Assembly: GCA_019649675.1 (NCBI GenBank)
Contig: BOWN01000003.1
Location: 186,001-250,000 of the forward strand
Origin: Cryomorphaceae bacterium
Lineage (GTDB): Bacteria > Bacteroidota > Bacteroidia > Flavobacteriales > UBA7430
Direction of reading: 5' to 3'
Length of the DNA: 64,000 nucleotides
The notes beneath the pieces were generated by a model that saw nothing but the letters and a program-made list of their open reading frames with translations, did not search any database and had not been told where the DNA came from. Positions 54,893-64,000 of the stretch are shown one piece after another. Position numbers and translations under genes: made by a program. How positions within the stretch are numbered: the first letter of the stretch is position 1; each line of letters opens with the position of its first letter.

Positions 54893-56284
54893 ATGAATTT
54901 CTTAGGCCCCATTTTAGGTTTATTGATTCTTTGCTATTCGGTATTACTGATCGTTAGGAAGGTGAACCCTTATGCAGTTCTTCTTTTTTCAGGTCTTGTT
55001 ATGTTGCTTTTGGCTTGGTGCCTTGAGTTAAATGTACCTGTGGTTAAAAAAACAACAGGATCTCAGCTACTTGATTTTTTTAGATTGATAAAAGAAGCCT
55101 TTGCAAAAACAAATGCTGGGGTGGGTTTGATGATTATGTCTATAGGAGGCTTTGTTGCATATATTAAGCATATTGGTGCTTCCTCAGCATTGGTAAATTT
55201 GGCAATCAAACCATTGTCTTTATTTAAAAAGAAGCCTCAGTTGCTTGCTGTTATGGTAATTCCAATAGGTCAGCTTTTATTTATCTGTATTCCATCTGCG
55301 GCAGGCTTGGGTTTATTGTTAATGGCATCTGTATTTCCTATTCTGATAAAACTAGGTGTTTCTAGAATCTCAGCCGCGTCTGTAATTACTGCTTGTACTG
55401 CATTTGGTATAGGCCCTGCATCTGCCATTACTACTCAAGCTTCTGAAATTGTATCCCAACCAGTTATTTCGTATTTCATTGAGTCGCAAATTCCACTAGT
55501 TTATATTTTATCTATGATTCTTACAGTAAGCTATTATTTTGTGAATAGTTATTTTGATAAAAAAAAAGCTTCGAGCTCTTATATTCAAGATGAGATTCTG
55601 TTTTCTGATGAACAAATGTTAGATGAGTCCGTTGAAAAAGTACCAAAGTTATATGCACTTATACCCGTACTTCCACTTTTATTTTTAATAGTATTCTCTA
55701 ACTTATTTGATTTTTTTAATGATCCTATATTACTCGACACCACTACATCAATGTTTATGAGTTTAATTATTGCAATGTTATTTGAGTTGGTTAGAACAAA
55801 AAGTATATTGCATGTTTTTGACTCTTTGACTGTTTTTTGGCATGGCATGGGTAATATTTTTAAAACCGTAGTGACTTTAATTATAGTCGCTGATGTTTTC
55901 TCCAAAGGGCTAATTGCACTTGGCGTAATTGATGCTTTAGTTTTTGCTTCTCAAAATATTGGTTTTGGTGTTATTGGAATTGCTGTTATTATGACCTTGT
56001 TAATATTTGTTTCTTCCATTATTATGGGTAGCGGAAATGCATCATTTTTTGCTTTTGCGCCCTTGAGCTCTAAAATTTCAGAGACTTATGAAGTGTCTAG
56101 TTCGCTCTTTGTACTGCCTATGAATTTGTCGGCTTCTATGGGGAGAACTGTTTCGCCAATATCAGGTGTTTTAATTGCAGTATCAGAATTAGCTGGTATT
56201 TCGCCAATTGATATTGTTAAAAGAAATGCAATTCCTTTTGGGATCAATATCTTTATGTTATTAATCTTACATTTTGTCTTATGA
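54893..56284 (+). CDS. DcuC-family C4-dicarboxylate/aspartate carrier
   Basis: A 463-residue inner membrane protein with about 12 hydrophobic segments. SIGGFVAYIKHIGASSALVNL, FICIPSAAGLGLLLMASVFPIL, AFGIGPASAITTQASEI and the C-terminal block IMGSGNASFFAFAPL with NLSASMGRTVSPISGV are typical of DcuC/YfcC-like carriers (CitMHS/IT superfamily). DcuC of E. coli transports C4-dicarboxylates including aspartate and fumarate. Here the next gene is an isoaspartyl dipeptidase whose ATG overlaps this stop codon (ATGA), so transport of aspartate, an aspartyl dipeptide or a related product is inferred. Frame intact. Confidence 0.87.
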   Translation: MNFLGPILGLLILCYSVLLIVRKVNPYAVLLFSGLVMLLLAWCLELNVPVVKKTTGSQLLDFFRLIKEAFAKTNAGVGLMIMSIGGFVAYIKHIGASSALVNLAIKPLSLFKKKPQLLAVMVIPIGQLLFICIPSAAGLGLLLMASVFPILIKLGVSRISAASVITACTAFGIGPASAITTQASEIVSQPVISYFIESQIPLVYILSMILTVSYYFVNSYFDKKKASSSYIQDEILFSDEQMLDESVEKVPKLYALIPVLPLLFLIVFSNLFDFFNDPILLDTTTSMFMSLIIAMLFELVRTKSILHVFDSLTVFWHGMGNIFKTVVTLIIVADVFSKGLIALGVIDALVFASQNIGFGVIGIAVIMTLLIFVSSIIMGSGNASFFAFAPLSSKISETYEVSSSLFVLPMNLSASMGRTVSPISGVLIAVSELAGISPIDIVKRNAIPFGINIFMLLILHFVL

Positions 56285-57410
56285 TTTTACTTAAGAATGC
56301 AAATGTTTACGATCCGTCTCACATCGGTAAAAAAGATATACTTTAGGTGGGGGCAAAATTCTTTTGATATCTGATAATATAGATTCTGTTTCAAATGTTA
56401 AAGTCATTGACATAGAAAATAAGTATTTAGTTCCAGGGTTTATTGATCAGCATGTTCACTAACAGGTGCTGGAGGTAAGCACGGTTTTGCTTCTATGACA
56501 CCAGAGATTAAGGTCACTGATCTTGTAAAAAATGGTATTACATCAGTAGTTGGACTTCTGGGTACTGATGGAGCTACACGAAGTTTAAAATCTTTATATG
56601 CAAAAGTTAAAGCCTTAAATCAAGAAGGTATTTCTGCATTTATGCATACAGGTTATTATGGAATAGATCCTGTTCATTTAATGAAGAATGTACAAGAAGA
56701 TCTTATATATATAGATGCTGTTTTAGGTTGTAAAATTGCTATTTCAGATATTCGCTCTTCTTATCCTTCGGATCGAGAACTTTTGAGACTTCTACGGGAA
56801 GTTAAAGTTGGTGGAATGATTGCTCGTAAAAAGGGTATTCTCCATGTCCATTTGGGTAATTTAAAATCTAAGATGGATCCACTATTTCGAATTGGTAAAA
56901 GATTATCAATTTCCTATTGAGCATATTTCTCCTACCCATGTTGGACGTACAGAAGATCTTTTTGAGCATGCTATTGAATTTGCTAAAATGGGTGGGGTTA
57001 TTGATATAACTACTGGTGCATCTAAATATACTGAGCCATATAAAGCAGTTTTACATGCCTTAAATAAAGGTGTTAAATTTAGTAATTTAACATTCAGTAG
57101 TGATGGAAATGCGGGTCTTGATAAATTAGATGATCAAGGTCATTTAATAGGATTCCGGTGTGCGCCTATATCTGAGAGCTTCAATCAAGTAAAACATCTT
57201 TTAAATGAAGGATGTAAATTAGAAGAAGCAATTTCATTAATTACACTAAACCCTGCAATAAACTTAGGCCTCAACCACAAAGGAAGAATAAATGAAGGTG
57301 CGGATGCTGATCTTTGTGTTCTAGATGATTCATATTCGATAACGGATGTTTTTGCGCAAGGATGTTCTGTGATGCAAAACGGAGAATTAATTGTTAAAAA
57401 TAGTTTCTAG
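56281..57410 (+). CDS. iadA: Isoaspartyl dipeptidase, amidohydrolase family (frame broken)
   Basis: A zinc amidohydrolase that hydrolyses beta-aspartyl (isoaspartyl) dipeptides. Recognised by VPGFIDQHVH (metal HxH), GAGGKHGFASMTPEI and SVVGLLGTDGATRS, the substrate block of IadA, then IAISDIRSSYPSDRELL, HVHLGNL, EHISPTHVGR (metal His) and FSSDGNAG (metal Asp). Frame breaks lie near 56343 (TTTAGGTGGGGGC, one base off), 56458 (HVHFTGAGG) and 56893; reading across gives about 375 residues, close to the E. coli enzyme (390). The end overlaps the GTG of the porin gene. Cytoplasmic, no signal peptide. Confidence 0.9.
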
Positions 57411-58757
57411 TGAAAAATAAGTCATTACTTTTCTACATAGTTTTAAATATATGTTCACTTTCAGTTAATGGTCAAAATAGTGTCTTAGATCATTATAATT
57501 TTGGCGAAGGTTTAAATTTTGTTAATGATAATGGTTCGAGTCTTAAAATTCGGGGGTATTTTCAACCTTATTTTGATGCTAAAATGTATTCTGATACACT
57601 TGGAGACTCTTTTTGGAATAGAAGGTCAACCAATCCGGATTATCGCTCTAGAATTCGAAGACTAAGAATTAGAATTACTGGTAAGTCTGCGAATGAGCGA
57701 ATTTCATATAAATTTCAGACAGATTTAACTGGTAATAATGAGGTAGATGGTGTTTCTAATGGTCTTTTATTAGATGCATGGGTGGCATATAACATAACTA
57801 AACGCATAAAACTTTCTTTTGGTCAGCGTGGAACTCCAACTGATAATAGAGAGCTTTCAATGGGGTCTAATGCGCTTCAATTGATTGAACGAAGTAAAGT
57901 TACTTCTGCATTTTCGTCAATTCGAGAATTTGGTTTTTTCCTTGATGGAACTATTAAAACTCGCTCCCCAACGTTACTTAAAACCTTCTCTTGTCATAAC
58001 AAATGGAGATGGAATAAATGGACTTACTCAAGATCGTGGGGGTTTAAAATATGGAGGTAGATTGGATGTGCTGCCCTTTGGTTTGTTTACCAATTTTGGT
58101 CAGTTTAGACAGGCAGATATTGTTAGAGAAAATAGTCCAAAGCTTATTTTTGGTGGTTATTACAGCTACAATGACGGTATGAGTAGTAGAAGAGGAAGGA
58201 CTAGTGGAGATATCATTTTCTTAAATAATGACTTAGAAGAGTCACTACCAGATTATGAAAAATACGGCTTTGATTTTCTGTTTAAATTTAAAGGGTTCTC
58301 AATGTTAGGTGAATATGTAAAGTCAAGATCATACTTACCATCAGATATTGAGTATTACGTTAGAAACGATGGGTCACTTTCTACTGGAATTACCATTAAT
58401 GATTCCAACTATCCAAATAATAAATTAATGCTAGGACAAGGATATAATATTCAATTGGGATATGTTTTTAGAAATAGAACTTCTCTTGATTTAAGATATT
58501 GTCACCTAGATGCCGATGATAATTCTTTTCTTAATAATAATACGTTTTATAACCGGCCCAATTATTACACTTTTGGTTTAACTAAATATCTGAGCAGAAG
58601 ATATGGTTTTAAAATTCAAGGCTCTGTAACATTTATCGAGTTAGGTGAAGGTGCTAATGCGAATGTTCATTCTGGAAATGAGTTAGAACCTTATAACAGA
58701 CCACTGGTTTCTGGTCATGAAATAATTTATCGATTTATGACAACATTTTCATTCTAG
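57410..58757 (+). CDS. Outer membrane porin of the OprO/OprP-like family, copy 1 (frame broken near 57955)
   Basis: A beta-barrel protein of about 448 residues. Start GTG at 57410 overlaps the iadA stop; signal peptide ends SLSVNGQ. RGYFQPYFDAKMYSD, the paired-arginine strands SRIRRLRIRITGKSANERISYKF (in parts), LLLDAWVAYNITKRIKLSFGQ and repeated amphipathic strands up to the aromatic end MTTFSF are typical of phosphate-selective-porin-like barrels. One base is off near 57955; after it APQRYLKPSLVITNGDGIN continues. In OprP the arginine ladder binds anions; here anionic peptides or aspartate are plausible substrates by context only. Confidence 0.82.
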
Positions 58758-58759
58758 AT

Positions 58760-60298
58760 ATGCTGAAATATTTAGTTACATATTTTTTATTTTTTTATTC
58801 TTTGGTTTGTTTAGGGCAGATTTCTTCTCAATCAAAGAAAATTACAAATAAATATTTCCCTAATCCTGAAATAGAAATCAATACCCCTGCTTTTAAAAAG
58901 AAAAGGGTTATACAAATCATAAGGAAATGATGGAATATTTAACTACTTATTCAGAAGAATTTCCTAATATTTGTTCTATTGATTTTATTGGAGAAAGCCA
59001 AAAAGGTAAGCCTATACCTCAATTTCGACTCACTGGTGAAAGCAAAAATAGAAAGATTAAGGTTTGGATTCAAGGTGGTCTTCATGGGGATGAGCCAGCA
59101 GGTACAGAAAGTATTTTTTATCTCATAGATCAACTCTTAAATGATAGTATTCATTTGTTAAATCATTTAGATATATCTATTGTGCCTATGGCAAATATCG
59201 ATGGTTATGAAAGTCATGATCGTTATGCAGCAAATGGTTTGGATTTAAATCGTGATCAAACAAAATTAATGGCTAAAGAAAGTGTTTGTTTAAAACAAGC
59301 CTTCAGTGATTTTGGTCCCCATGTCGCATTAGATCTTCATGAATACAGACCTTTAGAAGAGATTTTACTCTTTTGGGAGAGTATGGGGTAACAAATTATT
59401 ATGATGTGATGTTTTTATATTCAGGTAATTTAAATGTTCCATCAAAAATTAGGGAGTTTACCCAATCAGCATTTGTTCAGCCTGCAGTCCAAGTTTTGAA
59501 TCATTTTAAGTATAATTCGCATGATTATTTTTCTACTCAAAAGGTACATGGTGAAGTTCAATTTAAACAAGGATCAAATAATTCACGATCAAGTGCTACT
59601 TCTTTTGCTTTAAGTAATTGTATTTCTTCTTTGATTGAAATTAGAGGCGTCGGTATTGGAAAGACTTCATTCAAAAGACGCGTTCACTCAGCTTATTTAG
59701 TTTCTATGTCTTATTTAACTTCCGCCTATGAAAATCGATATACTTTATTTGAGATGTTATCTTTTCAATGAACAGGAAAGCTTAGAGATTCTGTTATTGT
59801 AGAATCTGTGCCCAAAAAAATAATTCAAGATATTAAAATGATTGATGTGTATACCACAAATCTTATCAATATAAGTGCTAAAACAAACGATGCACTTCAA
59901 TCTTCATCGACCCACTCCAGGCCTGCTCCTACTGCGTATATTATTCCAAAAACAAAAAAAGATTTGGTCGACAAGCTTCAAGTTTTGGGTTTACATGTTG
60001 ATGAATTGTCTAAGGATAAAAAGTTAGAGGTAGATGCTTATTATGTTAATGAGCTTGAGAGAGAAGATTTTAAATATGAGGGTGTGTTTCGGCAATATGT
60101 GAAGACACAAACTGATATGATAATTAAAGATTTTGAAATGGGTGATTATATCATTTCTATGAAACAGAAAAATTCGGCTTTAGCAATAGAAGTTCTTGAG
60201 CCAGAAGCACCTAATAGTTTTATATCGTTTGGGTTAATAAAAACAGAACTTAATCATGAACTCCCTATTTATCGTTACTATGAAAAAATGCATTTTAG
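58760..60298 (+). CDS. Secreted M14-family zinc carboxypeptidase (frame broken)
   Basis: Signal peptide MLKYLVTYFLFFYSLVCLGQ. The catalytic domain has the zinc motif GGLHGDEPAGTES (His and Glu ligands), NIDGYESHDRYAANGLDLNRDQ (substrate Asn-Arg), ALDLHEYRP (third ligand His) and the catalytic Glu in SLIEIRGVGIG. Frame breaks near 58903, 59355 and 59772 are all in A/T-rich runs; reading across gives about 510 residues. A C-terminal domain of about 160 residues (PTAYIIPKTKKDLVDKLQVLG and onward) is as in longer M14 proteins. The end is uncertain: restoring one A at 60288 gives YYEKNAF and a stop at 60298, overlapping the next start. Likely periplasmic. Confidence 0.82.
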
Positions 60299-61495
60299 TA
60301 AAATTCTTTTAGTAGTTTATTTGTTATCCAATTTAGTAGATACAAATTCTTATGGTCAAAGTACTTCAAGCTATGAGTTTGGTAGTGGTTTACATTTTGA
60401 ATCTAGTGATCAGAATTATCAGTTTGATTTAGGCGGGCTTTTGTTGCCTTATATTTCATACGAGTCTATCAATGATGAAACTGTTAATATGTTTTATGGT
60501 TCTAAAAGAACCTTTTTCACTTCAAAGCCAATTCTGAAAAAGAAAATGTTTCGGCTTATTTTTTAACTGATTTTTCATCAAATAACCCGCTTTTAGAAGC
60601 ATGGGTTTCCTATAAGCCAGTGGATAGACTATCATTTACATTTGGTCAATTTCGATCAATTGCAAACAATAGAGAAATGTTGATTTTTGAAAATAGTCTT
60701 GCTAATTTTAGTCGTAGTCTTTTAAGTCAAACATTTAATGCAACAGGGAGAGAGTTTGGTTTAAAATGCTCTTACATGATTGGTCATTCAGATTTTTCAC
60801 TCATTCCTATGATTCAAATTACCAGTGGAGATGGTTTAAATTCTTTTGGCGTTGATTCTAGAGACGTTGATCTTGGTGGTCTTAAGTATGCTTCTAGAAT
60901 TGATTTTTATCCTTTAGGTTTGTTTAAAGAGGGTCAAGTTCAATCTTTAAATGATTACGCACATGAAGAATCCTTAAAGCTTGTAATTGGTGCTGCTGCC
61001 AGCTATAATGATGGTGCTAGCAATTCTGTTGGAGAGGGACACGGAGATTTCTATTTGTATAATAATTTAAATCAGGTCATGTTGCCTGATTACCGTGAAT
61101 TAAATTTTGATTTTCTATCTAAATACAAGGGTTTTAGCTTTATGGGAGAGTATTCGATTTCGACTGCTACCGGTTTAGAAGGATTAGTTACCGAATCACT
61201 TATTCAAGAGCTTCAGCCTACAGAAATATCAACCTATTTAGCACTGGGTACAGGCTTGACTATGCATGTTTTTTACACTTCAAAAAAAGGATATTCAATA
61301 GGTTTTATTAACTCTTCTATTACATCTGAATTTGAAAATGAAAATAGTATTGTAAAAGATTCTAATCTTAAAAGTTTAGTTCTGTCTAAAAGAATTAAAG
61401 ACAGTGCAGTTGTCATTCAAAATTCTTTTGATGTTTTAAAAATATCAGATGTAAATACGTTTACTTATCAGTTCTTAGTTCAGCTAGAATTTTAA
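60288..61495 (+). CDS. Outer membrane porin of the OprO/OprP-like family, copy 2 (frame broken near 60535)
   Basis: About 400 residues, starting MHFSKILLVVYLLSNLVDT with a signal peptide ending NSYGQ. It is related to the porin upstream: both have an EFGSGLHF/NFGEGLNF start, a LLEAWVSYKPVDRLSFTFGQF strand, GDGLNSFG...GGLKYASRIDFYPLGLF, and the FDFLSKYKGFSFMGEYS block. One base is off near 60535. The barrel ends QFLVQLEF with a terminal Phe, the usual outer membrane assembly signal. The N-terminal half is shorter and less arginine-rich than in copy 1. Last gene of the operon. Confidence 0.8.
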
Positions 61496-61605
61496 TTATA
61501 ATTTAACAAAAAGTTCTAAATTCTTAGTTAGAAAAATTGTATATTAGAGCTCAAATTTTAAAAATAAACTTTAACCAAACTAAATTTTCTTAATCCCCCT
61601 TTGTT

Positions 61606-64000
61606 ATGAAACATTTTCTCTTAAAGCAATTTTATTTTGTTTTATTTTAGGAACAATTTCTTTAATTGCTCACTGACTAATTCTTTGACTCTTCAAGGTG
61701 TATTAGATCTCTATGCTTCTACTGCATACAGTGGAACTGATGGTAAAGCTATTCACTTAGTTGCTAATGAAGATATTGCAGATCTTAGCTTATATTCTCT
61801 CAGTGTAGCGAACAATGGTGGAGGATCAGATGGTCCAGAATACACATTATCTGGATCAGCTAATGCCGGTGATGATATTTTAGTTTATAGAGTTGGAAGT
61901 GCTGATAATTCAGCAAACTTTTTTTCTGAATATTTCGGAGATTGTTTCTCTGAGTTTGAAATTACCATAGCTACAGGATCTAGTTTTCCTGACGGAAATG
62001 GAGATGATCCAGTTGAGTTATTTGAAGGTGAAACAGTAATTGATTTCTATGGAGATGTTAATGGTTCTGCTATGTCAGGAGATCCATATGAGGATTCATG
62101 GGTATATAGAAATGATGATGGATCATGGAATGAGCCTGGTGAGGACGCAGATGAAAATGATGGTACATATTCTGTATATACTTCCGAGCACCCTATCCTT
62201 TGTGTGGTTCAGTTGAGCCACCTGCTGATGTGCTTGGATGTATGGATTTACAGCAAATAATTTCAATGCAGATGCTACAGTTGATGATGGTTCTTGTACT
62301 TATGATGTAGTAGTTGACGTGCTTGGATGTATGGATTCTACAGCAAATAATTTTAATGTAGATGCTACAGTTGATGATGGTTCATGTACTTATGATGTGG
62401 TAGAATTAACAAACGCATTATCACTTCAAGGAGTTATGGATTTCACAGTTCCGTCTGGAGGTTCAGATGGTAAAGCTATTCACCTTGTTGCAACAGCTGA
62501 TATTGCTGATTTAAGTGTGTTTGGAATTGGAGTTGCAAATAATGGTGGGGGAACTGACGGAATGGAATATACTTTAGATTCTGTTTCGGCATCTTCAGGA
62601 GATGATATTTTAATTGTAAGATCAGTTGATGCAATGTCAGCATATTTTGCTGATTGTTACAGTGAGTTTGAAATTGTGCTTGTTGGAAATAGTGATATTT
62701 CCCAAAATGGTGATGATGCCATTGAGTTATTTGAAGGAGAACATATGAAATTTGGAGCTATGTCGATGGAACAGGTCACCATGGAGTAATGGATTCATGG
62801 GTAATAGAAATGTGATGGATCATGGACTTACAGGTGCAGTAAAATTGTACAGATCGTTCAACTACATCAGCTGATTCTAATTGTCCTTATCCTTTGTGTG
62901 GTTCAGTTGAGCCACCTGCTGATGTGCTTGGATGTATGGATTTTACAGCAAATAATTTCAATGCAGATGCTACAGTTGATGATGGTTCTTGTACTTATGA
63001 TGTAGTAGTTGACGTGCTTGGATGTATGGATTCTACAGCAAATAATTTTAATGTAGATGCTACAGTTGATGATGGTTCATGTACTTATGATGTGGTAGAA
63101 TTAACAAACGCATTATCACTTCAAGGAGTTATGGATTTCACAGTTCCGTCTGGAGGTTCAGATGGTAAAGCTATTCACCTTGTTGCAACAGCTGATATTG
63201 CTGATTTAAGTATGTTTGGAATTGGAGTTGCTAATAATGGTGGGGGAACTGACGGAATGGAATATACTTTAGATTCTGTTTCGGCATCTTCAGGAGATGA
63301 TATTTTAATTGTAAGATCAGTTGATGCAATGTCAGCATATTTTGCTGATTGTTACAGTGAGTTTGAAATTGTGCTTGTTGGAAATAGTGATATTTCCCAA
63401 AATGGTGATGATGCCATTGAGTTATTTGAAGGAGAAACAGTAATAGAAACATTTGGAGATATTGATACAGATGGAACAGGTCAATCATGGGAATATATGG
63501 ATTCATGGGCATATAAAGTTGATGGTTCATGGACTTATGGTGGAGTAAATTGTACAGACGGTTCAACTACATCAGCTGATTCTAATTGTCCTTATCCTTT
63601 GTGTGGTATTGCTGTAGCAGGGTGTATGGATTCCTCAGCTTTTAATTATAATCCAAATGCAACTTCAGATGATGGTTCATGTGTGCCTGTAGTTGAAGGA
63701 TGTACTTGGGAAGGTGCAGACAATTATAATCCAGATGCCAATACAAACGATGGTAGTTGTTACACAACTTATTTTGGTTGTACAGATTCATTAGCCTTAA
63801 ATTTTGATTCAGGAGCAAATACAGAAGATGGTTCTTGTCTTTACGATAATGCTTCTTTAACAAACGCATTATCACTTCAAGGAGTTATGGATTTCACAGT
63901 TCCGTCTGGAGGTTCAGATGGTAAAGCTATTCACCTTGTTGCAACAGCTGATATTGCTGATTTAAGTGTGTTTGGAATTGGAGTTGCAAATAATGGTGGG
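61606..64000 (+). CDS. Modular secreted protein with repeated lamin-tail-like modules, 5' part (frame broken, runs off window)
   Basis: Signal peptide MKTFSLKAILFCFILGTISLIAQ after correcting one A lost at 61610; TNSLTLQG follows after another break near 61672. The first module (61680-62200) is divergent, with AYSGTDGKAIHLVANEDI and NGDDPVELFEGETVIDFYGD. Then come repeated blocks, each of GCMDxTANNFNxDATVDDGSC units followed by a TNALSLQGVMDFTVPSGG module; the second module (to 62880) is badly scrambled after 62745, the third (63100-63605) reads cleanly, and a fourth begins at 63857. Paralogous to the protein at 49886-51543. The gene continues beyond 64000. Function unknown. Confidence 0.8.
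62194..62746 (+). repeat. Near-identical intragenic repeat, copy A1
   Basis: About 553 bases matching 62888-63441 with only a few differences, including a one-base length change in GGATTTACAGC versus GGATTTTACAGC. Confidence 0.93.
62888..63441 (+). repeat. Near-identical intragenic repeat, copy A2
   Basis: Copy of 62194-62746, offset 694-695 bases. Differences include TGTTT/ATGTTT-type changes near 63211 and GCA/GCT near 63231. Confidence 0.93.
63857..64000 (+). repeat. Near-identical intragenic repeat, partial copy A3 at the window edge
   Basis: The 144 visible bases appear identical to 62406-62549 and differ at two positions from 63101-63244. Cut by the end of the window. Confidence 0.9.

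Noticed and set aside
54029-61495. Cyanophycin degradation operon
   Set aside because: Isoaspartyl dipeptidases act on beta-Asp-Arg, but no cyanophycinase or arginine catabolic gene is present, so the specific claim is not supported.
62700-63875. Long open frames on the minus strand in the repeat region
   Set aside because: They mirror the biased codon use of the plus-strand cysteine/LTD modules, give low-complexity Leu/His/Gln-rich translations and lack start signals.

Overview
The window is a chromosomal piece from an AT-rich member of the Bacteroidota, most likely a marine Flavobacteriales. The support is: gldB-gldC next to nadE; Por/T9SS-type secreted proteins ending in a C-terminal sorting domain; a TonB-dependent receptor with an N-terminal carboxypeptidase-regulatory-like domain; ExbB/ExbD clusters; an ATP-independent sigma-54 gene; and repeated promoter elements of the Bacteroidota form TAnnTTTG, several with a TTG about 18-21 bases upstream. 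No rRNA, insertion sequence, phage or CRISPR array is seen. One tRNA (anticodon CAU) is present.

Layout. 1-5.3 kb: end of accC, dxs, asnS and rpoN. 5.4-9.5 kb: a small ArsR regulator, a large secreted gingipain-like C25 protease and a lipoprotein. 9.5-11.7 kb: a beta-carbonic anhydrase with a SulP permease, a likely bicarbonate uptake pair. 11.7-20.8 kb: a probable phosphate-acquisition locus made of a TonB receptor, a secreted beta-helix protein carrying an almost exact 1.1 kb internal duplication, a PiT-like permease, and a PhoB/PhoR-type two-component system, with a shared operator-like motif before two of the genes. 20.8-29.7 kb: YceI-like lipoprotein, trmB, an alkyltransferase-like protein, mrp, a NifU-domain protein, the fused-gamma/alpha and beta subunits of a 2-oxoacid:ferredoxin oxidoreductase, nadE, gldB, gldC and a DUF420 protein. 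29.7-36.2 kb: an aa3-type cytochrome oxidase operon (coxB, coxA, two subunit III genes, subunit IV, sco, a small CxxC membrane protein and heme O synthase). 36.4-47.4 kb: arsC-like reductase, DUF1028 and cysteine-repeat secreted proteins, the tRNA, HAD phosphatase, thioesterase, methylmalonyl-CoA epimerase, ABC exporter, rbfA, a LolC/FtsX-type permease, dusB and a CPBP protease. 47.5-49.7 kb: exbB-exbD-exbD cluster. 49.9-51.5 kb: a modular secreted protein. 51.6-53.9 kb: SLC13 symporter and lipoprotein esterase. 54.0-61.5 kb: a tight six-gene operon (lamin-tail lipoprotein, DcuC carrier, isoaspartyl dipeptidase, porin, M14 carboxypeptidase, porin) that looks like an undescribed peptide/aspartate scavenging system. 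61.6-64 kb: the start of a second modular secreted protein with near-identical internal repeats, cut by the window edge.

Data quality matters for reading this window. About twenty genes, including essential ones (rpoN, coxA, coxB, accC), are interrupted by single-base indels, mostly in homopolymers, while the flanking protein continues perfectly in the next frame. They are clustered (near 4.1, 10.7-11.7, 17.8-20.3, 23-24.4, 32.5-36, 49-52 and 56-63 kb) and are best read as uncorrected sequencing indels, so those genes are annotated here at their full inferred extent as intact genes with broken frames.
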